A stretch of 56,282 nucleotides of DNA from Nitrospirota bacterium (GCA_029858565.1 JAOUEV010000015.1:1-56282); one strand, 5' to 3'; shown: positions 34,531 to 43,507, counted from the first letter of the stretch. Notes: generated by a model from the sequence alone, not told the origin. Made by a program: numbers and translations.

Positions 34531-35835
34531 TCATTTTCCCAATAGAATAGAGCCGCCGGTGTAGAAGGTTCCCGCGACCGCAGCGATCATGAGGCATGCC
34601 AGCGTGGCCGCGGCAAAGGCCCGGAAACCGATCTTTGCGAGATCCTTTGTTCTCGACGGCGCCAGCGCCGCGGTCCCTCCCACAAAGATCGCCACGGACG
34701 GAACATGGGCGAACCCGCAGAGCGCGTAGGTCGCGATCACCGCGGACCGGGGATCAGTGATGGAATGGGCCGCCAGGGCGGCCGCCAGGTCCTGATACGC
34801 CTTTACTTCGGTTACTATTGCTCGCTCACCGATCAGCCGGGCAACAGCAGCCGCGTCAGCCGGAGGAACGCCGATCACGAGGGTAAAGGGATAGAAAAGA
34901 TATCCCAGGAGACCTTTCAAGGACCAGTCCACGCTCCAGCCCACGGCCTGGTTCAGCCAGCCACCCGCCCCGGTCATAAGGAGATCGAGCAGTGCGACCA
35001 GACCGATCAGGGCCAATAGCAGCGTCACGATGCCGATCACCAGCTTGAAACCCGCGTCAGCGCCGTTGATGACCGCCTCCATAAGCGTTGATTCTCTATC
35101 ATAGTGGGGATGCACGTCAACACCCAGGGTTTTTGGCTTTTCTGCCTCAGGGACAAGCAGTTTGGACATTACAATTGCAGCAGGCGCACCCAGGATCGAG
35201 GCTGACACCAGATGTCCGGCAATGGTCGGGAATTCTCGCTGCAGGATGAAGACATAGAGCGCCATGACGCTTGATGCAATGGTCGCCATGCCGCCGGTCA
35301 GGATCGTGCACAGTTCCGATTTTGTCATCTTCTCCAGGAACGGCCGGATGACCGTGGCGGACTCCACGCCCACGAAGATATTCGCTGCTGTTGAGAGCGA
35401 CTCTGCGCCGCTGATGCGCATGAGTTTAGTGAAGGTTTTGGAAAAGATCCTGATGAGCCAGGGCATGATACCGACGTAATAGAGAACACCCATGAGGCTG
35501 GCGAAGAATATGACCGTGGGCAATGCCTGGAACGCGAGGTTGAATCCCAGTGATTCCTCCCCCATTTCGTTCCGCTCGCCCGGCGCAAGTGCGAGCCTCC
35601 CGAATACGAATTTTGTTCCCGCTGTCGCACTGTCCAGAACCTTCACCACCGCGTCGTTGATCACCATGAAGGTTTTAGAACCAGCCGGGATCACGAAAAT
35701 GAACAGTGCAAAGAGCAATTGCAAACCCACTCCCCATCCGACGACCCGCCAGTTAACTACCTTCCGGTTCGTTGAGAGCGACCAGGCTACGGCCATGAGG
35801 ATGAAAATGCCGAGGAAACTGATAAGGTTGTACAT
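34531..35835 (-). CDS. Concentrative nucleoside transporter (NupC/CNT family)
   Basis: About 434 residues with many membrane helices, the CNT layout: N-terminal helices (YNLISFLGIFILMAVAW), then GFNLAFQALPTVIFFASLM, ISGAESLSTAANIFVGVESA, GGMATIASSVMALYVFIL, and YALCGFAHVPSVAIFVGG near the end, all typical of sodium- or proton-driven nucleoside uptake. ATG 35835 lies 11 nt after GGAGG; an ATG at 35844 is only 2 nt from it and is less likely. The leader is strongly structured. Substrate preference cannot be read from the sequence. Confidence 0.9.
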   Translation of the reverse strand: MYNLISFLGIFILMAVAWSLSTNRKVVNWRVVGWGVGLQLLFALFIFVIPAGSKTFMVINDAVVKVLDSATAGTKFVFGRLALAPGERNEMGEESLGFNLAFQALPTVIFFASLMGVLYYVGIMPWLIRIFSKTFTKLMRISGAESLSTAANIFVGVESATVIRPFLEKMTKSELCTILTGGMATIASSVMALYVFILQREFPTIAGHLVSASILGAPAAIVMSKLLVPEAEKPKTLGVDVHPHYDRESTLMEAVINGADAGFKLVIGIVTLLLALIGLVALLDLLMTGAGGWLNQAVGWSVDWSLKGLLGYLFYPFTLVIGVPPADAAAVARLIGERAIVTEVKAYQDLAAALAAHSITDPRSAVIATYALCGFAHVPSVAIFVGGTAALAPSRTKDLAKIGFRAFAAATLACLMIAAVAGTFYTGGSILLGK

Positions 35836-35867
35836 CAACTGCATTACCTCCGAAGCAGCATATTAGT

Positions 35868-35949
35868 GATGAGATTTCTCATCATCTTCCGACCACTCCG
35901 CTGCGATACCCTTCACCTCGTCGATCAAACGAGGGATGTCGCGGAGTGG
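35868..35949 (-). promoter_or_regulatory. Structured 5' leader of the nucleoside transporter gene
   Basis: On the minus strand CCACTCCGC (35949-35941) pairs with GCGGAGTGG (35901-35893), enclosing a second stem CCTCGT/ACGAGG. Nearer the gene is a perfect hairpin GATGAGA-AA-TCTCATC (35883-35868), 16 bases before the GGAGG SD. This could be a translational or transcriptional control element, though it matches no riboswitch class known to me. Confidence 0.4.
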
Positions 35950-35999
35950 CTCAATAGTTCCCTGTGCGAATATTGTTATACTCATTTCTTTGCTGTCAG

Positions 36000-36089
36000 G
36001 TCGGGTAGAGCGCAGCGAAACCCGACATCTTCGGTTCCCTGCACTTCAGCAAATAAGCGTCGGGTTTCACAATAAACGTTCTACCCGAC
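36000..36089. repeat. 90-bp MITE-like inverted repeat
   Basis: GTCGGGTAGA-GCGCAGC-GAAACCCGAC (36000-36026) faces GTCGGGTTTC-11 nt-TCTACCCGAC (36059-36089); the outer arms GTCGGGTAGA/TCTACCCGAC and inner arms GAAACCCGAC/GTCGGGTTTC are both perfect. No gene inside. It resembles dispersed palindromic elements that carry GTCGGGTAGAGC ends. The rest of 35950-36349 holds no recognisable gene. Confidence 0.65.
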
Positions 36090-36349
36090 ATCCCCTGCTC
36101 CATTTTTTGCAGGTCAGATCGTCACCCACAAGATACACATAATTCCTAATACTGATCAATCATCGAATACACCTACAAGTGTTCACTCAACGAGGAGTCA
36201 TCAGTACAACAATTACAGATGCAAACATAAACACGCGGGTCAGGCGTCATATTTTGCTGTATCTCTGCGAAACTGTTATTTGGGTCGCACTATTTATAAT
36301 TCAAAGATTCTAACATAAGACAGGTTGCTTCTCAGAGTTCGAATTTCGC

Positions 36350-37357
36350 CTATTCTTTATAACAATTCTCATATCGCCACTGATCATTGGTACACTTATC
36401 CAAGTGTAATTCAAGTCGGTTTCCTATTTTGTTCCATGCATCAACGATGGACCTGTAATTTCTATCGAAATTCCAAACCCAGTAACCGAATTTGTAGGCT
36501 TCTATGGAGGGTGCATTTACAAAAAAAGGTGCAGTTATTGTAATGAAAGCCTCGCCTCTTGCATCTGTTAATGTCCCGCACGGCTTTGAATGCGACTTGC
36601 GGCAACCAGTAGAATCAATTATTGCACCTTTTATTGGCTTTCCATTTTTCGAATCACTTACCTTACACTTAATTTTTGTACTAATTATAATTTTCTTCTC
36701 GGCCTCTGCAAGAGGGCGCTCCCAATCAACAGCAGCTCTAATTTTTTTCCCAGACCTCCACGTATAAGTTTCGATAAGACCTAGTTGGTGAGAATGAGTG
36801 TATAGCAGATCGAGAGGAAACGTTCCATCCCACTTATAGTATTTACCCCCGCTAACCACATTTGTATTGGATTGTCGATCTGGCGTCAGCTTGCTATAAG
36901 GTGGATTGAATTTATCCAAGCGAATCGTAGTGCCCTGAACCAACATCGGCCCATATTCTTCCCTTCTTTCGCCGCTCGGAAATAGAGTGTCATTAATCCA
37001 CACCTCGTAGCCCTTTCGGTAAATTACAACATTGGGTGAATCTACGAGACAATTCATCGGGCCTGCAATAGCAAAATTGCCATTCTTATCGGATAATGTT
37101 TCGGTTGCTTTGTGTACCGACGAAGAAGAGTGTCCCACGCTAACCGATATATTCCACTCGGCAAATATGACAGCTCCCTCTATTGGCTTGCCAGTCTCAG
37201 CATCGACGATCTTGCCCGAAACTCTCGCAGCATACATATGCCCCAGAAGTATGAACACTATTAGCGCGACAAGAATTGACAATAATGGCCGTCGCGACAT
37301 GAAATTTCCAATTGTCTGATAAATAGAACGAAAGATTGTTAAGTTAGTCTGCGTCAT
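36350..37357 (-). CDS. Membrane-anchored protein with two carboxypeptidase-regulatory-like domains
   Basis: A 335-residue protein with one membrane segment (about 25-42, LLSILVALIVFILLGHMY) and then an extracytoplasmic part. Two copies of a beta-sandwich start pattern are seen: VSGKIVDAETGKPIEGAVI (about 46-64) and KVSDSKNGKPIKGAIIDS (about 233-250), each followed by a DKNGNFAI or DARGEAFI strand, as in CarboxypepD_reg/CNA-B-like modules. Base composition is clearly AT-richer than the flanks, suggesting transfer. No function can be given. Confidence 0.7.
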   Translation of the reverse strand: MTQTNLTIFRSIYQTIGNFMSRRPLLSILVALIVFILLGHMYAARVSGKIVDAETGKPIEGAVIFAEWNISVSVGHSSSSVHKATETLSDKNGNFAIAGPMNCLVDSPNVVIYRKGYEVWINDTLFPSGERREEYGPMLVQGTTIRLDKFNPPYSKLTPDRQSNTNVVSGGKYYKWDGTFPLDLLYTHSHQLGLIETYTWRSGKKIRAAVDWERPLAEAEKKIIISTKIKCKVSDSKNGKPIKGAIIDSTGCRKSHSKPCGTLTDARGEAFITITAPFFVNAPSIEAYKFGYWVWNFDRNYRSIVDAWNKIGNRLELHLDKCTNDQWRYENCYKE

Positions 37358-37363
37358 ATAGGA

Positions 37364-37547
37364 TTAGGATCCATTACCAAACTTATCGGGACACACTGGG
37401 ATTTTGATGCGTTTGATATTTTTCTTCTCGAATTGCGAAATGTAATCTGCATACACTATCTCGTCCATTTGTCGTGTATTTCAGGAAGAACCAACCAAAT
37501 AACGGATCACCTACTATTCTGTAATTGCAGCAATACGAAACTATCAT
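37364..37547 (-). pseudogene. Possible remnant of a small gene with frameshift
   Basis: The 270 bp between two hypothetical genes hold two short frames that may belong together: ATG 37547 gives CCNYRIVGDPLFGWFFLKY, and another frame from ATG 37468 gives MDEIVYADYISQFEKKNIKR then IKIPVCPDKFGNGS and a stop at 37364-37366. Joining them needs one frame change near 37470. I see no known family; the rest of 37358-37626 shows nothing. Confidence 0.25.
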
Positions 37548-37626
37548 TAAATACTGATTGAAACATACAGTTTGATGACATGGAATAGGAGCGACCCTCT
37601 AAATTCAAATGGCATGAGCTTTAATG

Positions 37627-38100
37627 TTAACTATAGAATGCTTTCTTTGTTGATTTCCGAGTCAGTATCAATATTAATAAACCACTAACGATACCGTAAA
37701 TGTACGAGTACCACATACTAATAGGAAAAACAGCAATCGCCCCTGCGGGGATGTGTGGACTTAGATTATTCCCCGCCATGTAAACGGCAAATGCATAATT
37801 CACCGCTCCGATAAGCTTTATGACTAAGGTAATCGAACAGACTGTTATTGCCAGCCTCCAACCCCACCTTCTCATTTTGATTATGCCAATGCCTGCTGAA
37901 AGAATAGCAAGTGGAAGGATAATAAGAAAAAACAGAAATGCAATATTGAATATTAAATAACCAAGAAGCGAGGGATATGCATTTAGACGAAATAATAAGA
38001 ACAATGACAACCAGATGCCCTTCGCTTCCGAGATTAGCTGAAGCAATCCTACAACAATAAATAGAAAACCCATAAGCTTAATCATTTTATTTTTTCTCAT
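37627..38100 (-). CDS. Hypothetical four-helix membrane protein
   Basis: A 157-residue membrane protein with four hydrophobic segments (MGFLFIVVGLLQLI, FNIAFLFFLIILPLAILSAG, ITVCSITLVIKLIGAVNYAF, YSYIYGIVSGLLILILT). AT-rich like its neighbours. An attC-like inverted repeat lies directly upstream, between it and the CreD-like gene. No family is recognised. Confidence 0.6.
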   Translation of the reverse strand: MRKNKMIKLMGFLFIVVGLLQLISEAKGIWLSLFLLFRLNAYPSLLGYLIFNIAFLFFLIILPLAILSAGIGIIKMRRWGWRLAITVCSITLVIKLIGAVNYAFAVYMAGNNLSPHIPAGAIAVFPISMWYSYIYGIVSGLLILILTRKSTKKAFYS

Positions 38101-38144
38101 ATGAATAACGGCGATCGAACATCAAAGACTATTAGCCATTAAAT

Positions 38145-38201
38145 AGACAACCCGCGCCTCACGCGCCGCCTTCTGGCGCGTCGCTGTGGATGCGCTTGTT
38201 A
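38145..38201 (-). repeat. attC-like imperfect inverted repeat after the creD-like gene
   Basis: Minus strand from the stop codon of the CreD-like gene: TAACAAGCGCATCCAC, then a perfect inner stem ACGCGCC-agaaggc-GGCGCGT, then GAGGCGCGGGTTGTC. AAC/GTT, GCGC/GCGC and CAC/GTG pair with mismatches between, as in integron attC sites. The R' core GTT is followed by GTC and not RRY, so it may be a degenerate site or merely a terminator-like repeat. Confidence 0.3.
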
Positions 38202-39545
38202 GTTCTCATTCTCTGGTTGCTCCGTTTCCACCTCATACCAGTTGATCTTTCGCGTCATATACATCACTACGGCAAGGATGATCAAGAGCCCGATACTACC
38301 CATGATGAGCGCGTAATCTTCGAGCTGGAGAACTATAAACAGGTAGGAATACAAAATTGTCAGAATCCCAAAGATCGTATAGGCAAACCTTGAATTAGAT
38401 ACTATGGCCTTCGCGTACCCAGAGATCATGAAGGTAACAGCTACGGCAGACAGGACGTAGGCAAAATTAAAATGCATATACTCGGATAATGACAATACTA
38501 GTGTGTAAAATATCAGGATTGCCATTCCAATGAGAATGTACTGTATTGGATGAACTCTCCGTTTGTTGATTATTTCAGAAAAGAAGAAAGCTGCAAACGT
38601 GAAAACGAGGAACATTATCGAGTATTTTGCTAGTCTTGTCGATTTCTGGTAAATATCTGCCGTTAGGATCAACTGTACGCCGTATGCCGACGGTGTGACC
38701 TTGTATTGAGCGCCTTCCCAGAATTGCGGGTAGTTCCTGTTCAGATGCAGTATCTTCCAGTTTGCGGAGAACCCGTCTTTTTTCACCTCGCGAGTAGTCG
38801 GCAGGAAGGCGCCATTAAAGCTTGGCGAAGGCCAGCTCGAATTGATCCTGACGGTATTGGATTCGCCAACAGGTATAAAGCTTATTTGCTCGCTGCCATT
38901 CAGGTTAAGAGCAAATGTGAATTTATTGGGTTCGTTCTGCGTTAGTGGTCGGATCAGTGTTCCAACACCGGCTTCTGCAAGATCAGTGGTCTTGAGCCCT
39001 GGGCTTGCACTATAGGCCGCACCATTAAAGTTGATGACGATCTTGTCCTGTATCCCACGCATATCGGTAATACCGAGCGACAGATAAGCCTTGTCCCAAA
39101 GGATGTTCGTTTGATCGATGTTCAACTGGCTCTTAGGCGGTAGCTTGAAGTTTCCGCTGAATTGGAGCTTGATATTATAGAGAACCGCCTCAAAGAGGCT
39201 TCTATAACGAACTTCGGGTTTTATCTCGCCGGTGACATCCAATAATTCAGGCATGATGTGCAGGTAATTCAAATTGAATTGCGTTTTCCCTTTGTCGTCC
39301 TTAAAAAATGTCTTAAAGGGAACCGTAATGAACGGGCCGGTTATCGTTTGATTGTTACCCCATTTTTCACTTATTTCATTCACCACGGAATCGCGTCGAG
39401 ACTGTCTTTCGTGTATCAGATTCTGTATCATTCCGGCCGGGATTAGCAGCAGCAAGATCAAAATGCCGATAGAAGCTATCTTCAACGTAATGGATCTCTT
39501 AATATAATTCGATGTTTTCTTGACAGCTTCTTGATTGTTTATCAT
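38199..39545 (-). CDS. CreD-like inner-membrane protein
   Basis: About 448 residues of the CreD family: one N-terminal helix (ASIGILILLLLIPAGMIQ), the conserved ERQSRRDSVVNEISEKWG and GPFITVPF, a large periplasmic domain, then about five C-terminal helices. GSEQISFIPVGESN, SSWPSPSFNGAFLP and YGVQLILTADIYQKSTRLAKY are further family features. CreD is linked in enterobacteria to envelope functions and beta-lactam or colicin response; here no CreBC pair is nearby. The ATG at 39545 follows GAGAGGAG. AT-rich. Confidence 0.85.
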   Translation of the reverse strand: MINNQEAVKKTSNYIKRSITLKIASIGILILLLLIPAGMIQNLIHERQSRRDSVVNEISEKWGNNQTITGPFITVPFKTFFKDDKGKTQFNLNYLHIMPELLDVTGEIKPEVRYRSLFEAVLYNIKLQFSGNFKLPPKSQLNIDQTNILWDKAYLSLGITDMRGIQDKIVINFNGAAYSASPGLKTTDLAEAGVGTLIRPLTQNEPNKFTFALNLNGSEQISFIPVGESNTVRINSSWPSPSFNGAFLPTTREVKKDGFSANWKILHLNRNYPQFWEGAQYKVTPSAYGVQLILTADIYQKSTRLAKYSIMFLVFTFAAFFFSEIINKRRVHPIQYILIGMAILIFYTLVLSLSEYMHFNFAYVLSAVAVTFMISGYAKAIVSNSRFAYTIFGILTILYSYLFIVLQLEDYALIMGSIGLLIILAVVMYMTRKINWYEVETEQPENEN

Positions 39546-39725
39546 TTGTCTCCTCTCAACCAGCGTTATCAATCCGTAGTCCGTATTGCTAAGTACGAAC
39601 TTCTGTTCTTAGCGATTTTAGCAAGAATAGTGCCTACGATTCTTTTGACCATGCCAATTTTAACAAAATTAGCCTTTGTAACCTACAATCCGTAATACCG
39701 TTCTTGGAATCTCAACTACAGGAAG

Positions 39726-39941
39726 TTATCTTCCGCCGACATTACCTATTTCAGGATGACGCAGCTCCTCGGCTGTCATATCGAATTTCACCGCGCCCTT
39801 TTGTTGTTTGATTTTCTCGATCTTCTTCTGCTTAAGATAGTGCGTGATAGCCCCACGCAGGGCTGATGACTTGGTTTTCCGGCAACTTTCCGCCATCAGA
39901 TCTTGAAGCATCTTCTTCTCAATTATTATAGTTGTTCGCAT
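39726..39941 (-). CDS. VapB-like (DUF2191) antitoxin, apparently without toxin
   Basis: A 71-residue protein starting MRTTIIIEKKMLQDLMAESC, the N-terminal DNA-binding strand-helix-helix of VapB-type antitoxins, then GAITHYLKQKKIEKIKQQ and a C-terminal tail of the toxin-neutralising kind. The ATG at 39941 follows AGGAG. The longer frame upstream has no typical features. A VapC gene would be expected directly after it, but none is present, so it may be an orphan. Confidence 0.65.
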   Translation of the reverse strand: MRTTIIIEKKMLQDLMAESCRKTKSSALRGAITHYLKQKKIEKIKQQKGAVKFDMTAEELRHPEIGNVGGR

Positions 39942-40111
39942 GACACCGTTCTCCTGACAGAAGATACCATAACAATGCGCAAAAATAAACCTCCCCGCAG
40001 CAATCTGAGGGGTATCTTTAGTTACCTCTCTTTGAACGTTACCTATTAATGCTTTCAAGCTATATATGAAAGCAAACCCGCTAACATACCAGCCAGCAAT
40101 AACTTGTCAGG

Positions 40112-41356
40112 TTACTGCTGTATTCGCCCTTCTTTGGTCCTGAGATCCAGGATAGGAAGGACAGCACCCGTTGACAAATCCGGTTTCCCTTTATTGACGA
40201 TGATATCACCACGGTTTACGCGGATAGTGACCTTTTTCAGTTTCTCACGCGGCAGCTCTATCCTCGCAACTCCTTCAATATCAGGGAACCAGCCTCGCTG
40301 GATAACACGGAATTGGAGCGTCGGAGCAGGCTGCTCCCAGTAGTCCCAGAGAGCGTTCACCCTATTGGACGGCAGGCCGAAACCATGTATGTATCCTGAA
40401 CAACGTATTTCGTCTGTCTTTTCATCGGTCAATACCAGTTCCACATCCACCCGGTCCACACGTATGTCAATGTTCTCCGGCCTGACGCGATAATTGTCCA
40501 GGTACGTTCTATGCGACAGGTCGATGAAATGGGGACTGGCCACGATCCCGGCGATAACGATCCCGGTCCCGAGCAAGGCGGCCCCGGAGATCGCCGCGAT
40601 CCTGTACCTGCGGTCCTTCTCAATGAGCGGATAGAGTGTGGCTACGGAATCTTCCCGCGCAGGTATCCGGAGCACGTAATAGTAGAGCACATGAGCAATG
40701 CCGAGCGCTATCAGGCCGGACCAGAGGTTGTCGGACAGAAAATGGCCTCCGGCGGCAAGGCATCCGAATCCCAGAAGCGTGCCGAGCGTGAGTCCGGTGA
40801 TGAGCGATAGTACGGCGATCTTCGGGTATCGTCTTCTCCAGAGCCACCACCCTGCCCCGTACAGATAGCCCACTGAACAATGACCGCAGGGGAATGATTT
40901 ACCGTGCGCATCAGCCGGCGCCAGCGGCTGCGTGTACTGATGTTTTCCGCCGAATTCGACGATCTGGCGAGGCCGGGCCCGGCCCCAGTGGTCCTTCAAT
41001 ATGCCGTTCACGATCAACCCGGGTCCGAGCGCAACGCACAGGAGGATGAACAGGCCATGGATCCGGAACTTCCGCGCATCTTTCCGAATTAATCCCGCAA
41101 TAAGCGCCGCAGTGCCCGCGATTGCGAGCGAGCCGGTGACCCAGGGCGCTGAGTTGTAAAAAAGGAGCCAGACAGGCTGGCTTGCCACAGGCCAGGGGTT
41201 TTTCTCCCCGGGATGGAAGAACCAGCGGGCGGAGGTTATGTCCAGATCAGTGATCGCAAATGCGAGGATCGTGACGATGATCAGAACGAGTAAAACGATG
41301 GCTTCAGGAAACCAGTAGCGGCGATACGCGGCGATCGGAGCGGCGGATAAGGGCAT
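40112..41356 (-). CDS. PAP2-superfamily membrane phosphatase-like protein with C-terminal extension
   Basis: A 414-residue protein with six membrane helices in the first 280 residues, then an unassigned periplasmic domain of about 130 residues. PAP2 signature 1 is KDHWGRARP (about 121-129), signature 2 is SFPCGHCS (PSGH in most enzymes), and signature 3 is GCLAAGGHFLSD, where Cys stands at the place of the usual Arg six residues before the His. Loss of that phosphate-binding Arg raises doubt about activity. It could act on lipid phosphates. It lies 44 bp after hypE and may be co-transcribed. Confidence 0.75.
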   Translation of the reverse strand: MPLSAAPIAAYRRYWFPEAIVLLVLIIVTILAFAITDLDITSARWFFHPGEKNPWPVASQPVWLLFYNSAPWVTGSLAIAGTAALIAGLIRKDARKFRIHGLFILLCVALGPGLIVNGILKDHWGRARPRQIVEFGGKHQYTQPLAPADAHGKSFPCGHCSVGYLYGAGWWLWRRRYPKIAVLSLITGLTLGTLLGFGCLAAGGHFLSDNLWSGLIALGIAHVLYYYVLRIPAREDSVATLYPLIEKDRRYRIAAISGAALLGTGIVIAGIVASPHFIDLSHRTYLDNYRVRPENIDIRVDRVDVELVLTDEKTDEIRCSGYIHGFGLPSNRVNALWDYWEQPAPTLQFRVIQRGWFPDIEGVARIELPREKLKKVTIRVNRGDIIVNKGKPDLSTGAVLPILDLRTKEGRIQQ

Positions 41357-41400
41357 GGCGCGGTTCCTTGTACAGGAGGATGAGTCGACCGTTCGAACGT

Positions 41401-42396
41401 TCAGCAGATCCGCGGCAGCATTTCTCCTGGAAGCATATCCACGATGCGGCTGCCGCCGACAGCGGTTTCGAGCAATACCATGCCGTTCGGACTTGCCTGC
41501 ACCTCTCCGATCAGATGCGCATTTCTTCCAAAAGGATGTGACTTCATTGCTTCAAGCACGTCACCAGCCTTGTCAGCTTCCACAATCGCAATCAAGATGC
41601 CTTCATTTGCCACATACAGAGGATCGAGCCCCAGAAGGTCGCAGGCGCCTTTCACCGGGGGAGGGATCGGGAGGTCCTGCTCGCGGATCTTGATGCACAT
41701 CCCGGACTCCAGAGCCGCCTCCTTCAGGGTCGTGGCCATGCCCCCGCGGGTCGGATCGCGCATGAAATGGATGTCCGGGGCCGTATTCAGCATTGCCTTG
41801 ACCAAGCCGTTCAACGGCCGGGAGTCGGTCTTTACCGGCGGATCAAAGGAAAGGCCGTTCCGCTCAGCAAGGATCGCAATGCCGTGGTTCCCGATCTCGC
41901 CGCTCACGATCACCCTGTCCCCCGCCTTGATCCTCGATGCCGCGATATCCACCCCGTCCCTGAGCGCGCCGACGCCCGAGGTATTGATGAATATCCCGTC
42001 CGCCTTGCCCTTGTTCACCACCTTGGTATCGCCGGCCACGATGCGCACACCGGCCTGGCGGGCGGCTTCAGCCATTGATGCAACGATCGTCTTGAGGTCC
42101 GCGAAAGGAAAGCCCTCTTCTATAATGAATCCCACGGACAGATAGAGCGGCTCGGCTCCTGCAACTGCAAGGTCGTTCACGGTCCCGCATACCGCAAGGT
42201 CCCCGATATTGCCGCCCGGGAAAAAGAGCGGCGTTACCACATAGGAATCGGTGGTATAGGCAAGCCGTCCCGTTGGAACGCTCACAATGGCCGAGTCGCC
42301 GGAGCCCTTGATCCCAAAGGCAGGGCTGAAGTGCTCGCGTATCAACGCGTGCATCAGCTTGCCGCCGCTGCCGTGGCCTAAGAGAATTTTATCCAT
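41401..42396 (-). CDS. hypE: Hydrogenase maturation protein HypE
   Basis: A 331-residue enzyme that dehydrates the carbamoyl group received from HypF to a cyano ligand for the hydrogenase iron. It starts ILLGHGSGGKLMHALI and has GDSAIVSVPTGRLAYTTDSY, MRDPTRGGMATTLKEA and the C-terminal PRIC ending with the Cys that carries the thiocyanate. It belongs to the PurM/SelD fold, but the GHGSGG start and C-terminal Cys mark it as HypE and not SelD. Last hyp gene of the operon. Confidence 0.96.
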   Translation of the reverse strand: MDKILLGHGSGGKLMHALIREHFSPAFGIKGSGDSAIVSVPTGRLAYTTDSYVVTPLFFPGGNIGDLAVCGTVNDLAVAGAEPLYLSVGFIIEEGFPFADLKTIVASMAEAARQAGVRIVAGDTKVVNKGKADGIFINTSGVGALRDGVDIAASRIKAGDRVIVSGEIGNHGIAILAERNGLSFDPPVKTDSRPLNGLVKAMLNTAPDIHFMRDPTRGGMATTLKEAALESGMCIKIREQDLPIPPPVKGACDLLGLDPLYVANEGILIAIVEADKAGDVLEAMKSHPFGRNAHLIGEVQASPNGMVLLETAVGGSRIVDMLPGEMLPRIC

Positions 42397-42413
42397 GAAA
42401 AAGTCTCATACTT

Positions 42414-43469
42414 TTATTGTCCGTACTTGAAGTACGCCGCGCAGCTTCCCTCAGTGCTGACCATGCAGGGCCCCACCGGATTATCCGGAGTGCATCCGGT
42501 CCCAAAAAGAGCGCATTCCGTAGGGATCTTGACACCCCGCAGGATGTCTCCGCAGGAGCAGAGCTCCGGCTCAGGCACGCCGGTGGTCTCAGGATGGAAC
42601 CGCGCGTCCGCGTCCACGGAACTGTATTTCTCTCGCAGCTTCAAGCCCGTACCCGGCAGAACCCCGATCCCCCGCCAGTATGCGTCCTCAGGTTCGAATA
42701 TCTCATTCAGCAAGGCAACAGCTTTGGGATTTCCGTCCTCTTTCACTACCGAGGGGTACCCATTCTCCACCTTGGCTTCTTTTCGCGCGATCTGGCGCAG
42801 GATCATCAGAATGCCGAGAAGGATCTCCGGTGCTTCGAATCCCGTCACCGCGCAGGGTTTCTGATAATCCGAAGCAACGAACTCATAAGGCCGGGTTCCG
42901 ATGATCGTGCTCACATGTCCGGGAAGGATGAATCCGTCGACTCTCACGTCCGCAGAATCGAGCAGCGCCTTGAGAGCGAGCGGAACGGTCTTGTGCGATG
43001 AGAAGACCGAGAAGTTCTTCACCTTTTTCCGAACAGCATCAAATGCCGTGGCCGCGATCAGCGGCGAGGTGGTCTCGAAACCGGTGCCGAAGAATACGAC
43101 TTCCTTCTGCGGATCGCTCTGCGCCAGCTTGAGCGCGTCCATGGGTGAATACATGACGCGCACATCCGCGCCCTCGGACCGCGCTTCAAGCAAGGACTGC
43201 CTGCCTCCCGGCACCCGCATCATGTCCCCGAAGGTTATCAGCGCCGTGTTGGGGCGTTTCGCGATCGATATAGCTGCGTCTACATCAGCGATGGAAGTTA
43301 CGCAAACCGGGCACCCCGGTCCGCTCAGGAGCGAGATGGACGAAGGAAGCAGGCTCCGGATGCCGTGACGGAAGATGGCGACTGTATGCGTCCCGCAGAC
43401 CTCCATGAGCTTGATGGGCCTGTTGATGCTGCCCATGAGTGATTGTATCTCGTCGATCATTTGATTCAT
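42414..43469 (-). CDS. hypD: Hydrogenase maturation protein HypD
   Basis: A 351-residue iron-sulfur protein that forms with HypC the scaffold on which Fe(CN)2CO is built. Seen: KLMEVCGTHTVAIFRHGI with the catalytic Cys, SGPGCPVCVTS, FGTGFETTSP, LPGHVSTIIG, and the cluster ligands CSCGDILRG, ECALFGTGCTP, GPCMVSTEGSCAAY. The ATG at 43469 fits the family start; upstream in frame is a repeat-derived stretch, left out. It follows hypF by 38 bp; that gap holds a short palindrome (TTCCCC-AA-GGGGA, 43486-43497 or so) of the type found in hypF. Confidence 0.96.
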   Translation of the reverse strand: MNQMIDEIQSLMGSINRPIKLMEVCGTHTVAIFRHGIRSLLPSSISLLSGPGCPVCVTSIADVDAAISIAKRPNTALITFGDMMRVPGGRQSLLEARSEGADVRVMYSPMDALKLAQSDPQKEVVFFGTGFETTSPLIAATAFDAVRKKVKNFSVFSSHKTVPLALKALLDSADVRVDGFILPGHVSTIIGTRPYEFVASDYQKPCAVTGFEAPEILLGILMILRQIARKEAKVENGYPSVVKEDGNPKAVALLNEIFEPEDAYWRGIGVLPGTGLKLREKYSSVDADARFHPETTGVPEPELCSCGDILRGVKIPTECALFGTGCTPDNPVGPCMVSTEGSCAAYFKYGQ

Positions 43470-43507
43470 GAATATCTTTCTTTCCTCTCCCCTTGGGGAA
43501 GAGGATG

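Noticed and set aside
36300-36360. Possible tRNA (GAGTTCGAATTTC)
   Set aside because: No acceptor stem or cloverleaf can be drawn around it.
38145-38201. A full integron cassette array
   Set aside because: Only one attC-like repeat was seen, with a poor R' core and no integrase; kept only as a low-confidence repeat.
41401-42396. Selenophosphate synthetase (SelD) as reading of this gene
   Set aside because: Same fold, but the start GHGSGG, the C-terminal PRIC and the hyp operon context show it is HypE. No selenium genes were found in the window, so the Sec machinery must lie elsewhere if it exists.
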